Notes: generated from the letters alone by a model not told the origin. A DNA stretch of 64,000 bases from CANIZL01 sp043788645 (GCA_043788645.1 JAYVTS010000144.1:1-64000); one strand, 5' to 3'. Shown: positions 16,963-26,679, counted from the stretch's first letter. Made by a program: numbers and translations.

Positions 16963-18195
16963 ACGCTTTCCCAGTCCACACTTCGCGCCCAACCCGCCGT
17001 CCTTGGGCCGTCGTCAAGCTCCGTTTCACCCCCTGGATCGGCCCCCCCCCATCGGTGCTCTTGCGCTCGCGCTTGTTGGCGTAACCACGGTTCAGGTGGC
17101 GATTAACCTCGCTGATTGGCGTCTCGCCCAGCCCCTCAACCTGCCCCTTCCCGGCCTCATCAAGGTGCCCCTGGCCGCGGAAACCCTTGCCGCCTTGCGA
17201 CCCGAGGCCGCGGACCTTCGACTGATCGACCCTGCCCAGAGCGAAATCGGTTGGTTCTTAGAACGTCCTTTGCACTTACAGCCCGACGCCCCGATCCGCC
17301 CTGCGAAATCCTTCAATGTAACCGTGCGCCCGCAAGCGACCGACGTGCTGGTTGAGACGGGCATCACCGATCCCTTAGTTGGCCTCGCACTGGAAACGGG
17401 AAACGGTTCTTTTCTGAAAGCAATTCCCATTGTGAGCGCGGGAGCACAAGTACTCGAGCTTGACCCCGAGATACTTGCCCACGGGCAATCCGGCCTAGCG
17501 GATCTCCGACTCATTTGCGACGGCCGTCAGCGACCCTTCGTGCGTGAACCGAACCCGGCGTGGCGAACGTTCACCGTCGAACCGACGAGTCAGGATCCGC
17601 CGAAACAAACCGCCATCAGCCGCTGGAAATTAAAACTGCCGTACGCCGCACTTCCCATCGGGGCCCTCGCGGCCGAATCCGGCGCGACGCTATTTGATCG
17701 GAGTGTGACCATGTATGAAACCATCGACGACGGTCGCGGGGACAAGGTGAACCGTGCCCTGGGAGATGACCGATGGCGGCGCGCACCGGGCGAACCGAAA
17801 CGGAGCCTCAAACTCCCGCTCGCGGTCCGTCCGATCACCGACACGTTCTGGATCGAAATACGTAATTAAGACAATGCGCCCCTCCCACTCACTGGCGTAG
17901 CACTCAACTACGTCGCGCCCCGAATTCGTTTTCTGGCGCCAGTCGCACCGGCCACCTCGCTGTATTATGGGAATCCGAACGCGACCGCGCCGAGCTATGA
18001 TCTGGAACTGGTTGCTGGCGCGTTGTTCGTCGCCGAAACGGTCGTCGTCACCGGCGCGGCCGAAGAAGTGCTCCGGGGCGGAACCTGAACTCGCTTGGGG
18101 TGGTCTCAACACGGCCGATGGCTCTTCTGGGGCGCGCTAGCCGTTGTGGTGGCGCTGCTCCTCGGGGTCATGCGTCGACTTCTGCCGCCCGTTGT
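16959..18195 (+). pseudogene. DUF3999-like protein, degraded
   Basis: The ATG at 16959 overlaps the DUF2339 stop. After 28 codons the frame is lost at a run of nine C (17042-17050) and resumes in the +2 frame (IGALALALVGVTTVQVAINL onward). That frame runs to a TAA at 17867-17869, continues with matching sequence (NYVAPRIRFLAPVATATSLY) to a TGA near 18088, then shifts again. A final membrane anchor follows (WLFWGALAVVVALLLGVMRR). Repaired, it would be a periplasmic protein of about 410 residues with one C-terminal helix, as in DUF3999. The poly-C tract alone could allow slippage, but the later stops argue for decay. Confidence 0.7.
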
Positions 18196-18199
18196 GCCC

Positions 18200-18540
18200 C
18201 CCCAAACCCATGAGCTTCGGTTGTCGCACGGGTTCGGTGGGTTCAATCTCGGCCCACAATTTTTCCAATTCTTGCAGGCGGGCAGTTGCCTCGCTGAGTC
18301 CTCCGGCGGTGAGCGAACCATCCCGAATCAGCCGTTGGAGGGCGGAGGTACATTTAACCGGCATGCCCCGCCACGCCCTGATCCTCAACCACCGAAATGG
18401 GTTCGTAACAATAGGTTTTTGATGATGAAGACTTCTGGTCGTGCTGGATGCACTACGCATCACGGGAGGGTGGGTGAACAAACAAGTGTTGGCACGGGTG
18501 GGTCGTCACGCCGCCGAAACGCCGCCGCTGCGGCAAACGG
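18200..18540. other. Unassigned region after the DUF3999 remnant
   Basis: A minus-strand frame (about 18200-18420) has gene-like composition with a short helical stretch (CTSALQRLIRDGSLTAGGLS, then EATARLQELEKLWAEIEP). It has no clear start, is not recognised and is probably a remnant. Nothing else is seen. Confidence 0.3.
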
Positions 18541-19170
18541 TAGTCAACTAGATTTTCATGGAACCCATCGGCGTAATCGCCGAGGAGAGTTGATCGGAAG
18601 TGCGGCCAATGTGCGCAAACGCTTGGAGCATAAGCATATTTACTTGATTATTATATTGACATGACATGTTTATGTCAACTTTAAAACATGGAATTTTATA
18701 AAATAAATTATTTTATCTGTCTATTTATATTGAGACGCTGCCCATTTTCTTGGTTCAGAACCACAAATATTATAACTGTATATTTATGTTGACTTAGCTA
18801 AACAGTATTTTAGTCAACTAGTTTTGACGGGCTGTCCATTAGCGTAACCGCCGGGGTGATTTGAGAGTTAGATCATCAAATTTGGCCCTCAGACGCTTGA
18901 ATCAGACGCTTGAATCAGACGCATGATGACTTGATCTTTATATCGACACGGGATCATTAAGTAACAGTTTAACCATGTCAATTTATCCTAATGTGCATCA
19001 TGTCAGTCTATTTATATTTACAATGTCTATTTCTGAAATTCTCTGTAACTAACATGCTGACAGAAATTTTATATTGACAATAATTTGTTATAGTGTGCCA
19101 TTATTATTGTATTTACAAATTTAAAAACATCTTAGGTATGATGCTTGGATATTTATATTGACAGAGAGTT
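18541..19170. repeat. AT-rich noncoding island: diverged tandem duplication with a 14-bp motif in seven copies
   Basis: Composition changes sharply to AT-rich, unlike the GC-rich surroundings. Two units start with TAGTCAACTAG (18541 and 18811) and then GCGTAA(T/C)CGCCG. A motif close to TATTTATATTGACA recurs at 18648, 18722, 18781, 18935, 19009, 19066 and 19150. Spacings of 74 and 59 bp in the first set return as 74 and 57 bp in the second. Pairwise offsets are 285-287 bp, which shows an ancient duplication of the whole unit. Unit 2 also has CAGACGCTTGAAT twice plus a variant (18890-18928). There is no open frame. Confidence 0.75.
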
Positions 19171-19787
19171 GTGTCAAATTAAATTAACATGTTGCAATGC
19201 AATTTCGGCACAATGATCTTCCGTTGCAAACATTCTAACAGGATTACTATCTCAAAATGGTCCTGCGTAGGGTACCCTGGTTTTGGTTGCGCTGGGGCAT
19301 TGGATGCTGGCATCAAGTGCGCCAGGACCTCTGGGTGTTGCCAAACCTGGCACCACCTTCACCGTCAGACAACGATCAGGTCGAGAGTTCTGCGGCTCCC
19401 ATGAGCTTGATCCTCGAAACCGGAGTTGCCCGGCATCAATCTGGCACAAGATCTTGTCGAAGAAGACTTTTGTCGAATCGCACCAGATCACTCTCTCGAT
19501 ACGCTTCGATTCTCCGCCAGCCTTCTTTGCTCAAGCTTTTGCGCATCTCGACTTCGCTCAACTCCGGTTTCCAGGTTCAATCTTCCTGGCCCTTGCTTTT
19601 GGTGAGAAGCGGAAGGAGCGGGAGGAGTTCAGATTCTGCGGCACAGCAATTCGAGTTCGCATAGCTCCACGCTCCAAAATACGAGGGACTTTAAGGGCTT
19701 GCGGGAGTGCGTCCTGCCGCATCCCATTCAAAGAATTCTAGAAATTGAGTCTTGCCCACCGGCTAGGTTTCGCGGTTTATCCCTGCC
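19171..19787. other. Long noncoding region upstream of uppP
   Basis: Composition returns to normal. Several short frames exist on both strands, but none has a ribosome-binding site, a recognisable domain or a natural protein composition. No gene, tRNA or clear terminator is seen. Confidence 0.4.
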
Positions 19788-20582
19788 ATGTCTGATTGGC
19801 TCAGCGTCGTCCTCCTCGGTTTGATCGAGGGCATCACCGAATTCCTACCGGTCTCTTCCACCGGCCACTTGCTCCTGGCCGAACATTGGCTGGGAGAACG
19901 GTCCGAAGTCTTCAACGTCGTGATCCAAGCGGGCGCGGTCCTGGCGGTGCTCGCGGTTTTCCGGGTGCGTGCCGCCCAATTGATCTCCCGATGGCGCGAG
20001 CCCGCGAACCTGGACTACTTGGTCAAACTCGCCCTGGCCTTCGGAATTACGGCGGTAGGCGGGCTTCTCCTCAAGAAGGCACACTTTGCATTGCCGAAAA
20101 CGCTTCCGCCCATCGCGTGGGCCACTCTCGTCGGTGGCGTGCTCTTTGTGGTGGTTGAAACTTGGCTGAAACGATCGAATCGCAAGGTCTCCGATTATGT
20201 GTCTTGGCCCGTGGCAATCGCGGTGGCCGGCGGACAATTACTAGCGATTATTTTCCCCGGTGCCTCGCGTTCCGGCACCACCATTTTGTTGGCATTAGTG
20301 CTGGGGCTCAGTCGGCCGGCGGCGGTTGAGTTTTCTTTTCTGCTAGGCATTCCCACTTTGCTCGCCGCCGCCGCCAAAGAAATGAGAGACGCTCTCAAAG
20401 AACATGTGCCGCACGAATCTTGGGCCATGATCGGTCTCGGCACGGCAGTGGCCGCGGTAGCAGCGTTTCTTGTCGTCCACTGGCTATTGGGTTATGTACG
20501 GAGTCGCGATTTTCGTCCGTTTGGTTGGTATCGAATCGCCTTGGGCGTAGCGATTCTGTTATTGGTTCATTTCGGAGCGTGA
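19788..20582 (+). CDS. uppP: Undecaprenyl-diphosphatase (UppP/BacA)
   Basis: A 264-residue integral membrane phosphatase that removes a phosphate from undecaprenyl diphosphate, recycling the lipid carrier used for peptidoglycan and polysaccharide. Both signature motifs are intact: EGITEFLPVSSTGHL at residues 10-24 and PGASRSGTTILLAL at about 157-170. Around seven hydrophobic helices are visible and the length is normal. The gene stands alone, with its stop 9 bp from the converging mnmE end. It can also give low-level bacitracin resistance, as known for the family. Confidence 0.96.
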   Translation: MSDWLSVVLLGLIEGITEFLPVSSTGHLLLAEHWLGERSEVFNVVIQAGAVLAVLAVFRVRAAQLISRWREPANLDYLVKLALAFGITAVGGLLLKKAHFALPKTLPPIAWATLVGGVLFVVVETWLKRSNRKVSDYVSWPVAIAVAGGQLLAIIFPGASRSGTTILLALVLGLSRPAAVEFSFLLGIPTLLAAAAKEMRDALKEHVPHESWAMIGLGTAVAAVAAFLVVHWLLGYVRSRDFRPFGWYRIALGVAILLLVHFGA

Positions 20583-20588
20583 TGCCCA

Positions 20589-21995
20589 TTACTTACCCAG
20601 ACAAAACGTACTGAAGATACGATCTAGTAGATCGTCCGTGGTCGTAGCTCCCACCACTTCCCCAACCGCACTGACCGCGGTTCGCAAATCAAACGCGACT
20701 AACTCCAGCGTTGCTTGCGAAGCCAACGCCGCCTCGGCGCGTTCCAACGATTCGTAACTCCGGCGCAAGGCGTCGTGATGCCGAGCACTAATCGCGATCT
20801 GGATGGATTCGGTGCCCACGCCACCGCGCCACACCAATCCCTTCAGCGCATCCTTCAAGTCCTCCAATCCAAGCCCACGGGTGCAGCTCACTGAAATGAC
20901 CGGCACCCCGGACGGTAGCGGCGTGGGCAATTCCAAGCGACGGGGTAGATCGGTCTTGTTCAAGACGAGAATTCGCGGACGATCCACAAACTCCGCCAAC
21001 AAAAGGGCATCTTCGGGATGGAGTTCCTCGGTGGAGTCGAGTACGTGAAGCAACAATTCCGCCCGACCCGCCGCCTCGCGACTGCGCCGGATTCCCTCGG
21101 CTTCGAGCGCATCTTGGGAATGTCGCAAACCCGCGGTATCAACAAACACAACCGGCAAACCTCGCACATTAGCCGTCTCTTCAATCGTATCACGCGTGGT
21201 CCCGATGATCGGCGAAACAATCGCCCGTTCGTACCCGAGCAGCAGGTTGAGCAGCGAAGACTTACCGGCATTCGGACGCCCCACAATCGCTGCTCGAATA
21301 CCCCGCCGGAGGAGCTGACCTTCTGGGGCGGTACGGCAAAGTTCAGCGAGCAATTCGCGGCCGTCAGCGAGTCGTCGGATTAACCCGGCATGAGTATCCG
21401 GGCTGATGTCTTCGTCGGGGAAGTCGAGGTGAGCTTCCACATGCGCCAGGGTCAGCATTAACGAGTCGCGCAACGTTCGGATGCGGGCGCTCAAACGGCC
21501 CGCGAGTTGTTCGCGAGCGGCTGCTAACGAGAGTTCAGTCCGCGCATGAATGAGATCCGACACCGCCTCCGCTTGGGCGAGATCCAATCGGCCATTGAGA
21601 AACGCACGTTGGGTAAACTCTCCGGGCTCGGCCATCCGAGCGCCACTGGCGAGCAACACGTCCAAAATGAGGCGCGTCACCAAAACCCCACCATGACACG
21701 ATATCTCGACCGTATTCTCACCCGTGAAACTGCGCGGTGCGCGGAAGACCGTGATCATCACGTCATCCAATATCTCCCCTCCGGGCCCACCTCGGCGCAG
21801 GTGGCCGTAGTGAACCGTGTGACTTAAGGCGACCGACGCCTTGAGATTCCGGGTTCCGAGCGGGACAAAACACGCGTCAGCCACCGCCATCGCAGCGGCT
21901 CCGGAAATGCGCAAGACCGCCAACCCACCTTCGCCCAAAGGAGTCGCTAGCGCGGCAATGGTGTCCGTGGGCGCCAACATTCGCTTCGTGGTCAT
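20589..21995 (-). CDS. mnmE: tRNA modification GTPase MnmE
   Basis: A 468-residue GTPase that works with MnmG to install the carboxymethylaminomethyl group on U34 of certain tRNAs. The N-terminal folate-binding domain starts TDTIAALATPLGEGGLAVLR. The helical domain is interrupted by a G domain with P-loop GRPNAGKSS, the DTAGLRHS switch and NKTD. The C-terminus ends FSTFCLGK, carrying the catalytic cysteine motif C-x-GK. The ATG at 21995 has GGAG seven bases upstream; longer starts would run into purC. The gene follows purC by 32 bp, so the two are probably cotranscribed. Confidence 0.96.
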   Translation of the reverse strand: MTTKRMLAPTDTIAALATPLGEGGLAVLRISGAAAMAVADACFVPLGTRNLKASVALSHTVHYGHLRRGGPGGEILDDVMITVFRAPRSFTGENTVEISCHGGVLVTRLILDVLLASGARMAEPGEFTQRAFLNGRLDLAQAEAVSDLIHARTELSLAAAREQLAGRLSARIRTLRDSLMLTLAHVEAHLDFPDEDISPDTHAGLIRRLADGRELLAELCRTAPEGQLLRRGIRAAIVGRPNAGKSSLLNLLLGYERAIVSPIIGTTRDTIEETANVRGLPVVFVDTAGLRHSQDALEAEGIRRSREAAGRAELLLHVLDSTEELHPEDALLLAEFVDRPRILVLNKTDLPRRLELPTPLPSGVPVISVSCTRGLGLEDLKDALKGLVWRGGVGTESIQIAISARHHDALRRSYESLERAEAALASQATLELVAFDLRTAVSAVGEVVGATTTDDLLDRIFSTFCLGK

Positions 21996-22027
21996 TTCAT
22001 CTCCAACCCATTCCATCCGAATCACCG

Positions 22028-22942
22028 CTACAACGGCCGCCCGGTGATCCGTTCGTAGGCTTCGAGGTACTTCGCCTGGGTCTTTAACACCACCTCCTGC
22101 GGCAGGCGAGGTGCCGGTGGGTTCTTGTTCCAATTGAGCGTCTCGAGATAGTCGCGAACGAACTGTTTATCGTAGCTCGGCTGGATGCGTCCCGGAAGAT
22201 AGCGGTCAGCCGGCCAAAAACGTGAAGAATCAGGGGTCAACACTTCGTCAATCAGAATTAATTTTCCCTCAAACAAGCCAAACTCGAATTTCGTATCAGC
22301 GATAATAATGCCGCGTTTCCGGGCATAATCACGAGCGGTGGCGTAAAGCCGCAAGCTGAGTCGGCGCGCTTCCGCGGCGACGGCTTTACCGACCAAGACT
22401 TCGGCCCGTTCAAACGAAATATTTTCGTCGTGGCCGGTCTCCGCTTTGATGGCGGGAGTAAAGATCGGTTCTGGAAGTTCGCTGCCTTGCAACAGGCCGA
22501 CGGGCAAAGAGATTCCGCACACGGTCTGTTGGGTAAGATATTCCTTCCAACCAGAACCAGCGAGGTAACCCCGGACGACACATTCAATGGTGAGAGGAAG
22601 TGCCTTTTTGACGATCATGCTACGGCCCGCGAGTTGGGCCGCGAACGGGGTGAGGCGGGCCGGTAACGGATCCTGCGCCCGAGCCAAGCGATGATTTGGC
22701 AACCACGACTCGGTGTAATCGAACCAAAAATGCGACAACTGGGTCAGCACCTCGCCTTTGCGAGGAATACCGTTGGGCATGACGCAATCGAAGGCGGAGA
22801 TACGGTCGGTCGCGACAAACAGCAGGGAATCCCCAAGATCGAAAACCTCACGAACCTTACCCGATTTGGGTGGGGGCAGGCCGGGAAGCACCAGTCGCAG
22901 AAGCGGCGCATTCGGCGTAATTTCGGAAAGTGGCACGGACAT
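22028..22942 (-). CDS. purC: SAICAR synthase
   Basis: A 304-residue phosphoribosylaminoimidazole-succinocarboxamide synthase, acting in de novo purine synthesis. Family motifs include GKVREVFDLGDSLLFVATDR, ISAFDCVMPNGIPRKG, VRGYLAGSGW, the ISFERAE substrate region, IIADTKFEFG and LIDEVLTPDSSRFW. The length fits the yeast-like longer form found in many bacteria. The ATG at 22942 gives the natural N-terminus (MSVPLSEIT); an upstream extension to 22984 looks unlike protein. mnmE is the next gene on the same strand. Confidence 0.96.
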   Translation of the reverse strand: MSVPLSEITPNAPLLRLVLPGLPPPKSGKVREVFDLGDSLLFVATDRISAFDCVMPNGIPRKGEVLTQLSHFWFDYTESWLPNHRLARAQDPLPARLTPFAAQLAGRSMIVKKALPLTIECVVRGYLAGSGWKEYLTQQTVCGISLPVGLLQGSELPEPIFTPAIKAETGHDENISFERAEVLVGKAVAAEARRLSLRLYATARDYARKRGIIIADTKFEFGLFEGKLILIDEVLTPDSSRFWPADRYLPGRIQPSYDKQFVRDYLETLNWNKNPPAPRLPQEVVLKTQAKYLEAYERITGRPL

Positions 22943-23291
22943 GACGCCAGAAGGATACGAATTCAGAAAGAGGATCGAAAGCAAAAGCTGTTATTCCAAT
23001 TTGTGTTCCAGAGGGGACTCGTTCTCACCGCTGCGGTCCAATCCGATTCGTGGTTGGAATACGACCAACGTCCCCGGTGGGGCCTCTTACGAAATCCTCG
23101 TTCAGCTCCGCAAGTTCGATAACACGGCTGACACCGCAAAGTCTGTGAGGTTCTCCTGGCCCATGTAATCGGCCCGAACCCGGATTGAAGAACACCTGCC
23201 TACTCGGGAACACACGGGGTCAGAGGTTAAGGTTATAATCCGGTCATTTTCCGCCCTTTCCTTGGCGCAGATCTGCGCTCTTCTAAATCGA
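22943..23291. other. Divergent intergenic region purC / DUF2959
   Basis: The plus strand carries a short piece of protein-like sequence without a start (NTTNVPGGASYEILVQLRKF, ending at a TAA near 23168), perhaps the tail of a lost secreted protein. Otherwise nothing is recognised. Promoters for both flanking genes must lie here, but no convincing -35/-10 pair was found. Confidence 0.3.
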
Positions 23292-23942
23292 ATGAACGGA
23301 CGTTTCGTGCTTTACCTCACCGCCACACTGTGTGCGGCATCGAATCTCACTGGCTGTCAAACTGCCTATTACGCCACGATGGAGAAATTTGGTTACGAAA
23401 AACGTGACCTGCTCAAGAAGGCCGTGGTGGCCGTCCGCCAGGAGGAAAAACAGGCGGGCACAGAATTTAAGGACGCGCTCACTCGATTGAAAGAGATGTA
23501 CGCATTCCAAGGGGGCGACTTGGAAAAATCCTACAACAAACTGAAGAGCGACTACGATGGCTGTGATAGCCAAGCCAAGGACGTCCGAAAGCGGATCAAA
23601 GACATGGACCAGGTGGGCACCGATCTCTTCGCGGAGTGGGAGAAGGAGATTGGAACGATGCAGAACTCAGGGCTGGCGAGTGATTCACGCCGAAAATTGA
23701 GCGAGACGAAGTCCCGCTTCGCCGGCCTTTCCAGCAACCTCCACCGTGCCGAAGCGACGATGGAACCGGTCCTCACGTCGTTGCGTGACCATGTGCTCTA
23801 TCTGAAGCACAATCTCAATGCCTCCGCGATCGGCTCGCTGCGCAATGAAGGGGCAAACATTCAATCGAGCATTGATCGTTTGATCATCCAAATGAACGGA
23901 TCCATCGCCGAAGCCGATGCGTTCCTTAAAACTCTGAATTAA
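23292..23942 (+). CDS. DUF2959 lipoprotein
   Basis: A 216-residue exported protein. The N-terminal signal peptide ends in a lipobox (NLTGC, Cys near residue 22), so it should be lipid-anchored. The mature part begins QTAYYATMEKFGYEKRDLL and is almost entirely helical with coiled-coil character (KAVVAVRQEEKQAGTEFKDA, KSYNKLKSDYDGCDSQAKDV), as in the DUF2959 family. The function is unknown. The ATG at 23292 was chosen because it starts the signal peptide directly. A strong terminator follows 60 bp after the stop. Confidence 0.88.
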   Translation: MNGRFVLYLTATLCAASNLTGCQTAYYATMEKFGYEKRDLLKKAVVAVRQEEKQAGTEFKDALTRLKEMYAFQGGDLEKSYNKLKSDYDGCDSQAKDVRKRIKDMDQVGTDLFAEWEKEIGTMQNSGLASDSRRKLSETKSRFAGLSSNLHRAEATMEPVLTSLRDHVLYLKHNLNASAIGSLRNEGANIQSSIDRLIIQMNGSIAEADAFLKTLN

Positions 23943-24002
23943 GTCGTACCGCACCCCTGCCCCTCCCCTCATTCGCTAGCTCCAAATTGTAAAAAGATAC
24001 CG

Positions 24003-24041
24003 GGTCGGCGCGAATTTTTTGATTCTCGCGCCGACCTTTTT
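24003..24041 (+). terminator. Rho-independent terminator after the DUF2959 gene
   Basis: GGTCGGCGCGA (24003-24013) pairs perfectly with TCGCGCCGACC (24026-24036) around a 12-nt loop and is followed by TTTTT. It lies between the DUF2959 gene and the converging secDF gene. Confidence 0.9.
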
Positions 24042-24075
24042 AGAAATCCAGATCGCCCTATTTTACGCCTCCGCC

Positions 24076-26679
24076 TCAAGCCTCTTTCAATACGGTCGGA
24101 TCAACGACAGCAAGGGCCGGGTTAATCGGGGAGCCAATGTGCGGACGGGCGCCCTGGTGCCACCACAACACCAGCGCGCTGGCAATATAGATGGACGAAT
24201 AGGTGCCAGTAATAATACCCACGAGGAACGTAAAGGCGAAGTCGTTGATTCCACCACCGCCAAACACATACAAGATGAGGGTGGCCAGAAAGACCGTTCC
24301 AGACGTGATAATCGTTCGGCTCAACGTCTCGTTGAGGGCTCGATTGATGACTTCACGGAAAGTACCCGGCTTCCCTAGTTTCAGATCCTCGCGGATACGG
24401 TCGAAGATGACGATGGTGTCGTTGATCGAAAAACCGATGATCGTTAGGATGGCCGCCACAAAGGTGGCATTAAACTGCCGACCCTGTCCGGCCAGGCCCG
24501 TCAGGCAATACCAGCCAATGGTCATCAGGACGTCGTGAATACCCGCCACCACGGCGCCAATCGCAAAACTGAATTCATAGCGGAAGGCAACGTAAACCAG
24601 AATGCCAAAGAACGAGAGCAACATCGAGATAATCGCCGACTTCTGAATTTCAAAACCAACGGACGGGCCAACTGAATCGAGGGCCGTACGGTCAAACTCG
24701 GCCTTGGGGAACGCCTTCCTTAGTGCGGCTTCAGCCTTTTCACCATTGCCGGGTTGGCCCGCGATAATGGTATCGTCGTGGGGCACAATCACCGTCAGCG
24801 ATTCTTTGCCGTTGGAGAGATCGCGCTGATAGCGAGCGATCGCGTCACCAATCTTGAGGTCTTCAACCACTTTCTTCACTTCGCTGTCGCTGGGCTTTGC
24901 GGCCGGGTTAAAGCGCCAGGAGATGCTATCACCCCCCGCAAACTCGACTCCCAACATGTTCTTGCCTCGACCAAAAATTCCGTACGTAATGCCCACGACA
25001 ATTAACGCCCAAGATATAATAAAAGCTGGCTTGGCTAACTGCATGAAGTCGAGCTTCGTGGCGGGGATAATGTGCAACATCGGCAATCTTGTGATGACGC
25101 CTTTGGCGATCAAGAAGTCGAAAATCAGTCGAGTGACGACGAGCGAAGTAAACAAGGAGAGGATCAACCCGACCGTCAACGAAACGCCGAAGCCCTTGAC
25201 CGAGCCGGTACCGAGCAGAATCAACAGCACGGACGAGATCAACGTGGTGACGTGCGAATCCAAAATGGTACTAAAAGCTTTGTCATATCCGGCGGTAATC
25301 GTGCCGCGAAGCGATTTTCCTTGCGCCGCCTCTTCGCGCATCCGCTCGAAAATCAGCACGTTGGCATCGACCGCCATACCGATCGTCAGCACGATGCCCG
25401 CGATGCCTGGCAGGGTGAAGGTAACTCCCAGCGAGCACATCACGCCTAAAAGCAGGAGGACATTCAGGAGAAGTGCCACATTCGCAACGGCGCCCGCGAA
25501 CATATAATACACGAGCATGAAGGTGACGACCGCGATGACGCCCCAAATACAGGCTTTGAGGCCGGACTCGACAGAATCGCGACCGAGGGAAGGGTCGATG
25601 CCGGTTTCGTTAATGATACTCAACGGTGCGGCGAGTGGATTTTCTAAGGTGGAAGCAAGGTCCTGGGCCTCTTTCATCGTGTAATTGCCGGTGATTTGAC
25701 CAGAACCAGTGTTCATGACCCCTTGAATGGTCGGGGCGGAAATGAGTTCGCCGTCGAGCACGATCGCGAGTTGACGCCCCAGGTTCGCCGTTGTGACATC
25801 TCGGAGTAGATTCACGCCCGAACCTTTGACGGCAAATAGCACCAACGGCTTCCCGGTCGCCGGCTCGATCGATACCGACGAGGTGTCGATATATTGGCCA
25901 TCCAATCCTTGCTCCGGAGATTCAGCCACGACATATCGGTTGAATTCCGTTTGGCCGGTTCGTTTGTTCCGGATCTTTTCGGTCAATACGGTATATCCAG
26001 GCGGTATGAGACCCGTTTGGAGCAATTGCATACTGTCTTGATGAACGATACGAAATTCGAGGTAAGCGGCCTTGGTGATCAGGCTCCGCGCGCTGGCTTT
26101 ATCTGATTCCGTCAATCCGGGTAATTGGACCAAGAGTCGATTTCGACCAGAGGGTTGAATGATCGGTTCCGAAACCCCGAGGGCATCGACGCGTTTGCGA
26201 ATCACGCCCATGGCCTGATCGACCAGTTGTTGGTCATTCAGTTTGGACGTGAAGTTTGTGGAGTTCCGCTGCCCACCCTTGCTCGGGTCGAGTTCGAGCA
26301 AGAAAGCCGTGCCACCTTGGAGATCGATGCCGAGATGGAATTTACTTGAGGCATCGCGCTGAACGCGGTTGAGCAAGGATCGGTTGACGTCCGTGGCTTG
26401 GCTCAGATCGACGTAATTCTTGGGGAAGAACGGCGCGAGTTCATTCGTACCCACGGCGACCATCAAATTGGAATAACTGTTTCCGGGAAGCCGAGCGTCG
26501 AGTTCTTTCGCTCGAGCAATGATGCCGTCGAGCTGCTTCACTTGGTTCGTATCCCCCTCCGTCGCCGCTTTCGCAAATTGATCAATGAGATTGCGTGGAT
26601 GAATGGGTACAATCGAGCCCACTGCCAAAGCGATGACGAGCAGGATGAACAGGAACTTCCAAAGATGGGTACGGGTCAT
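24076..26679 (-). CDS. secDF: Fused protein translocase subunit SecDF
   Basis: An 867-residue membrane protein joining SecD and SecF, which use the proton gradient to help pull exported proteins across the inner membrane. The SecD half (residues 1 to about 530) starts with one helix, then FHLGIDLQGGTAFLLELDPS, the P1 domain and the TM block containing GIAGIVLTIGMAVDANVLIF. The SecF half begins near 545 and has GVEFAGGDSISWRF, GFSINDTIVIFDRIRED and the final helices. Both conserved TM4 motifs are intact. yajC lies 63 bp upstream on the same strand, forming the usual yajC-secD-secF unit. Confidence 0.95.
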   Translation of the reverse strand: MTRTHLWKFLFILLVIALAVGSIVPIHPRNLIDQFAKAATEGDTNQVKQLDGIIARAKELDARLPGNSYSNLMVAVGTNELAPFFPKNYVDLSQATDVNRSLLNRVQRDASSKFHLGIDLQGGTAFLLELDPSKGGQRNSTNFTSKLNDQQLVDQAMGVIRKRVDALGVSEPIIQPSGRNRLLVQLPGLTESDKASARSLITKAAYLEFRIVHQDSMQLLQTGLIPPGYTVLTEKIRNKRTGQTEFNRYVVAESPEQGLDGQYIDTSSVSIEPATGKPLVLFAVKGSGVNLLRDVTTANLGRQLAIVLDGELISAPTIQGVMNTGSGQITGNYTMKEAQDLASTLENPLAAPLSIINETGIDPSLGRDSVESGLKACIWGVIAVVTFMLVYYMFAGAVANVALLLNVLLLLGVMCSLGVTFTLPGIAGIVLTIGMAVDANVLIFERMREEAAQGKSLRGTITAGYDKAFSTILDSHVTTLISSVLLILLGTGSVKGFGVSLTVGLILSLFTSLVVTRLIFDFLIAKGVITRLPMLHIIPATKLDFMQLAKPAFIISWALIVVGITYGIFGRGKNMLGVEFAGGDSISWRFNPAAKPSDSEVKKVVEDLKIGDAIARYQRDLSNGKESLTVIVPHDDTIIAGQPGNGEKAEAALRKAFPKAEFDRTALDSVGPSVGFEIQKSAIISMLLSFFGILVYVAFRYEFSFAIGAVVAGIHDVLMTIGWYCLTGLAGQGRQFNATFVAAILTIIGFSINDTIVIFDRIREDLKLGKPGTFREVINRALNETLSRTIITSGTVFLATLILYVFGGGGINDFAFTFLVGIITGTYSSIYIASALVLWWHQGARPHIGSPINPALAVVDPTVLKEA

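Noticed and set aside
17042..17050. C9 tract as a phase-variable switch
   Set aside because: Later in-frame stops and a second shift mean slippage alone would not restore the DUF3999 protein.
18890..18928. Possible CRISPR array (three short repeats)
   Set aside because: Repeats are directly adjacent, without spacers, and no cas gene is present.
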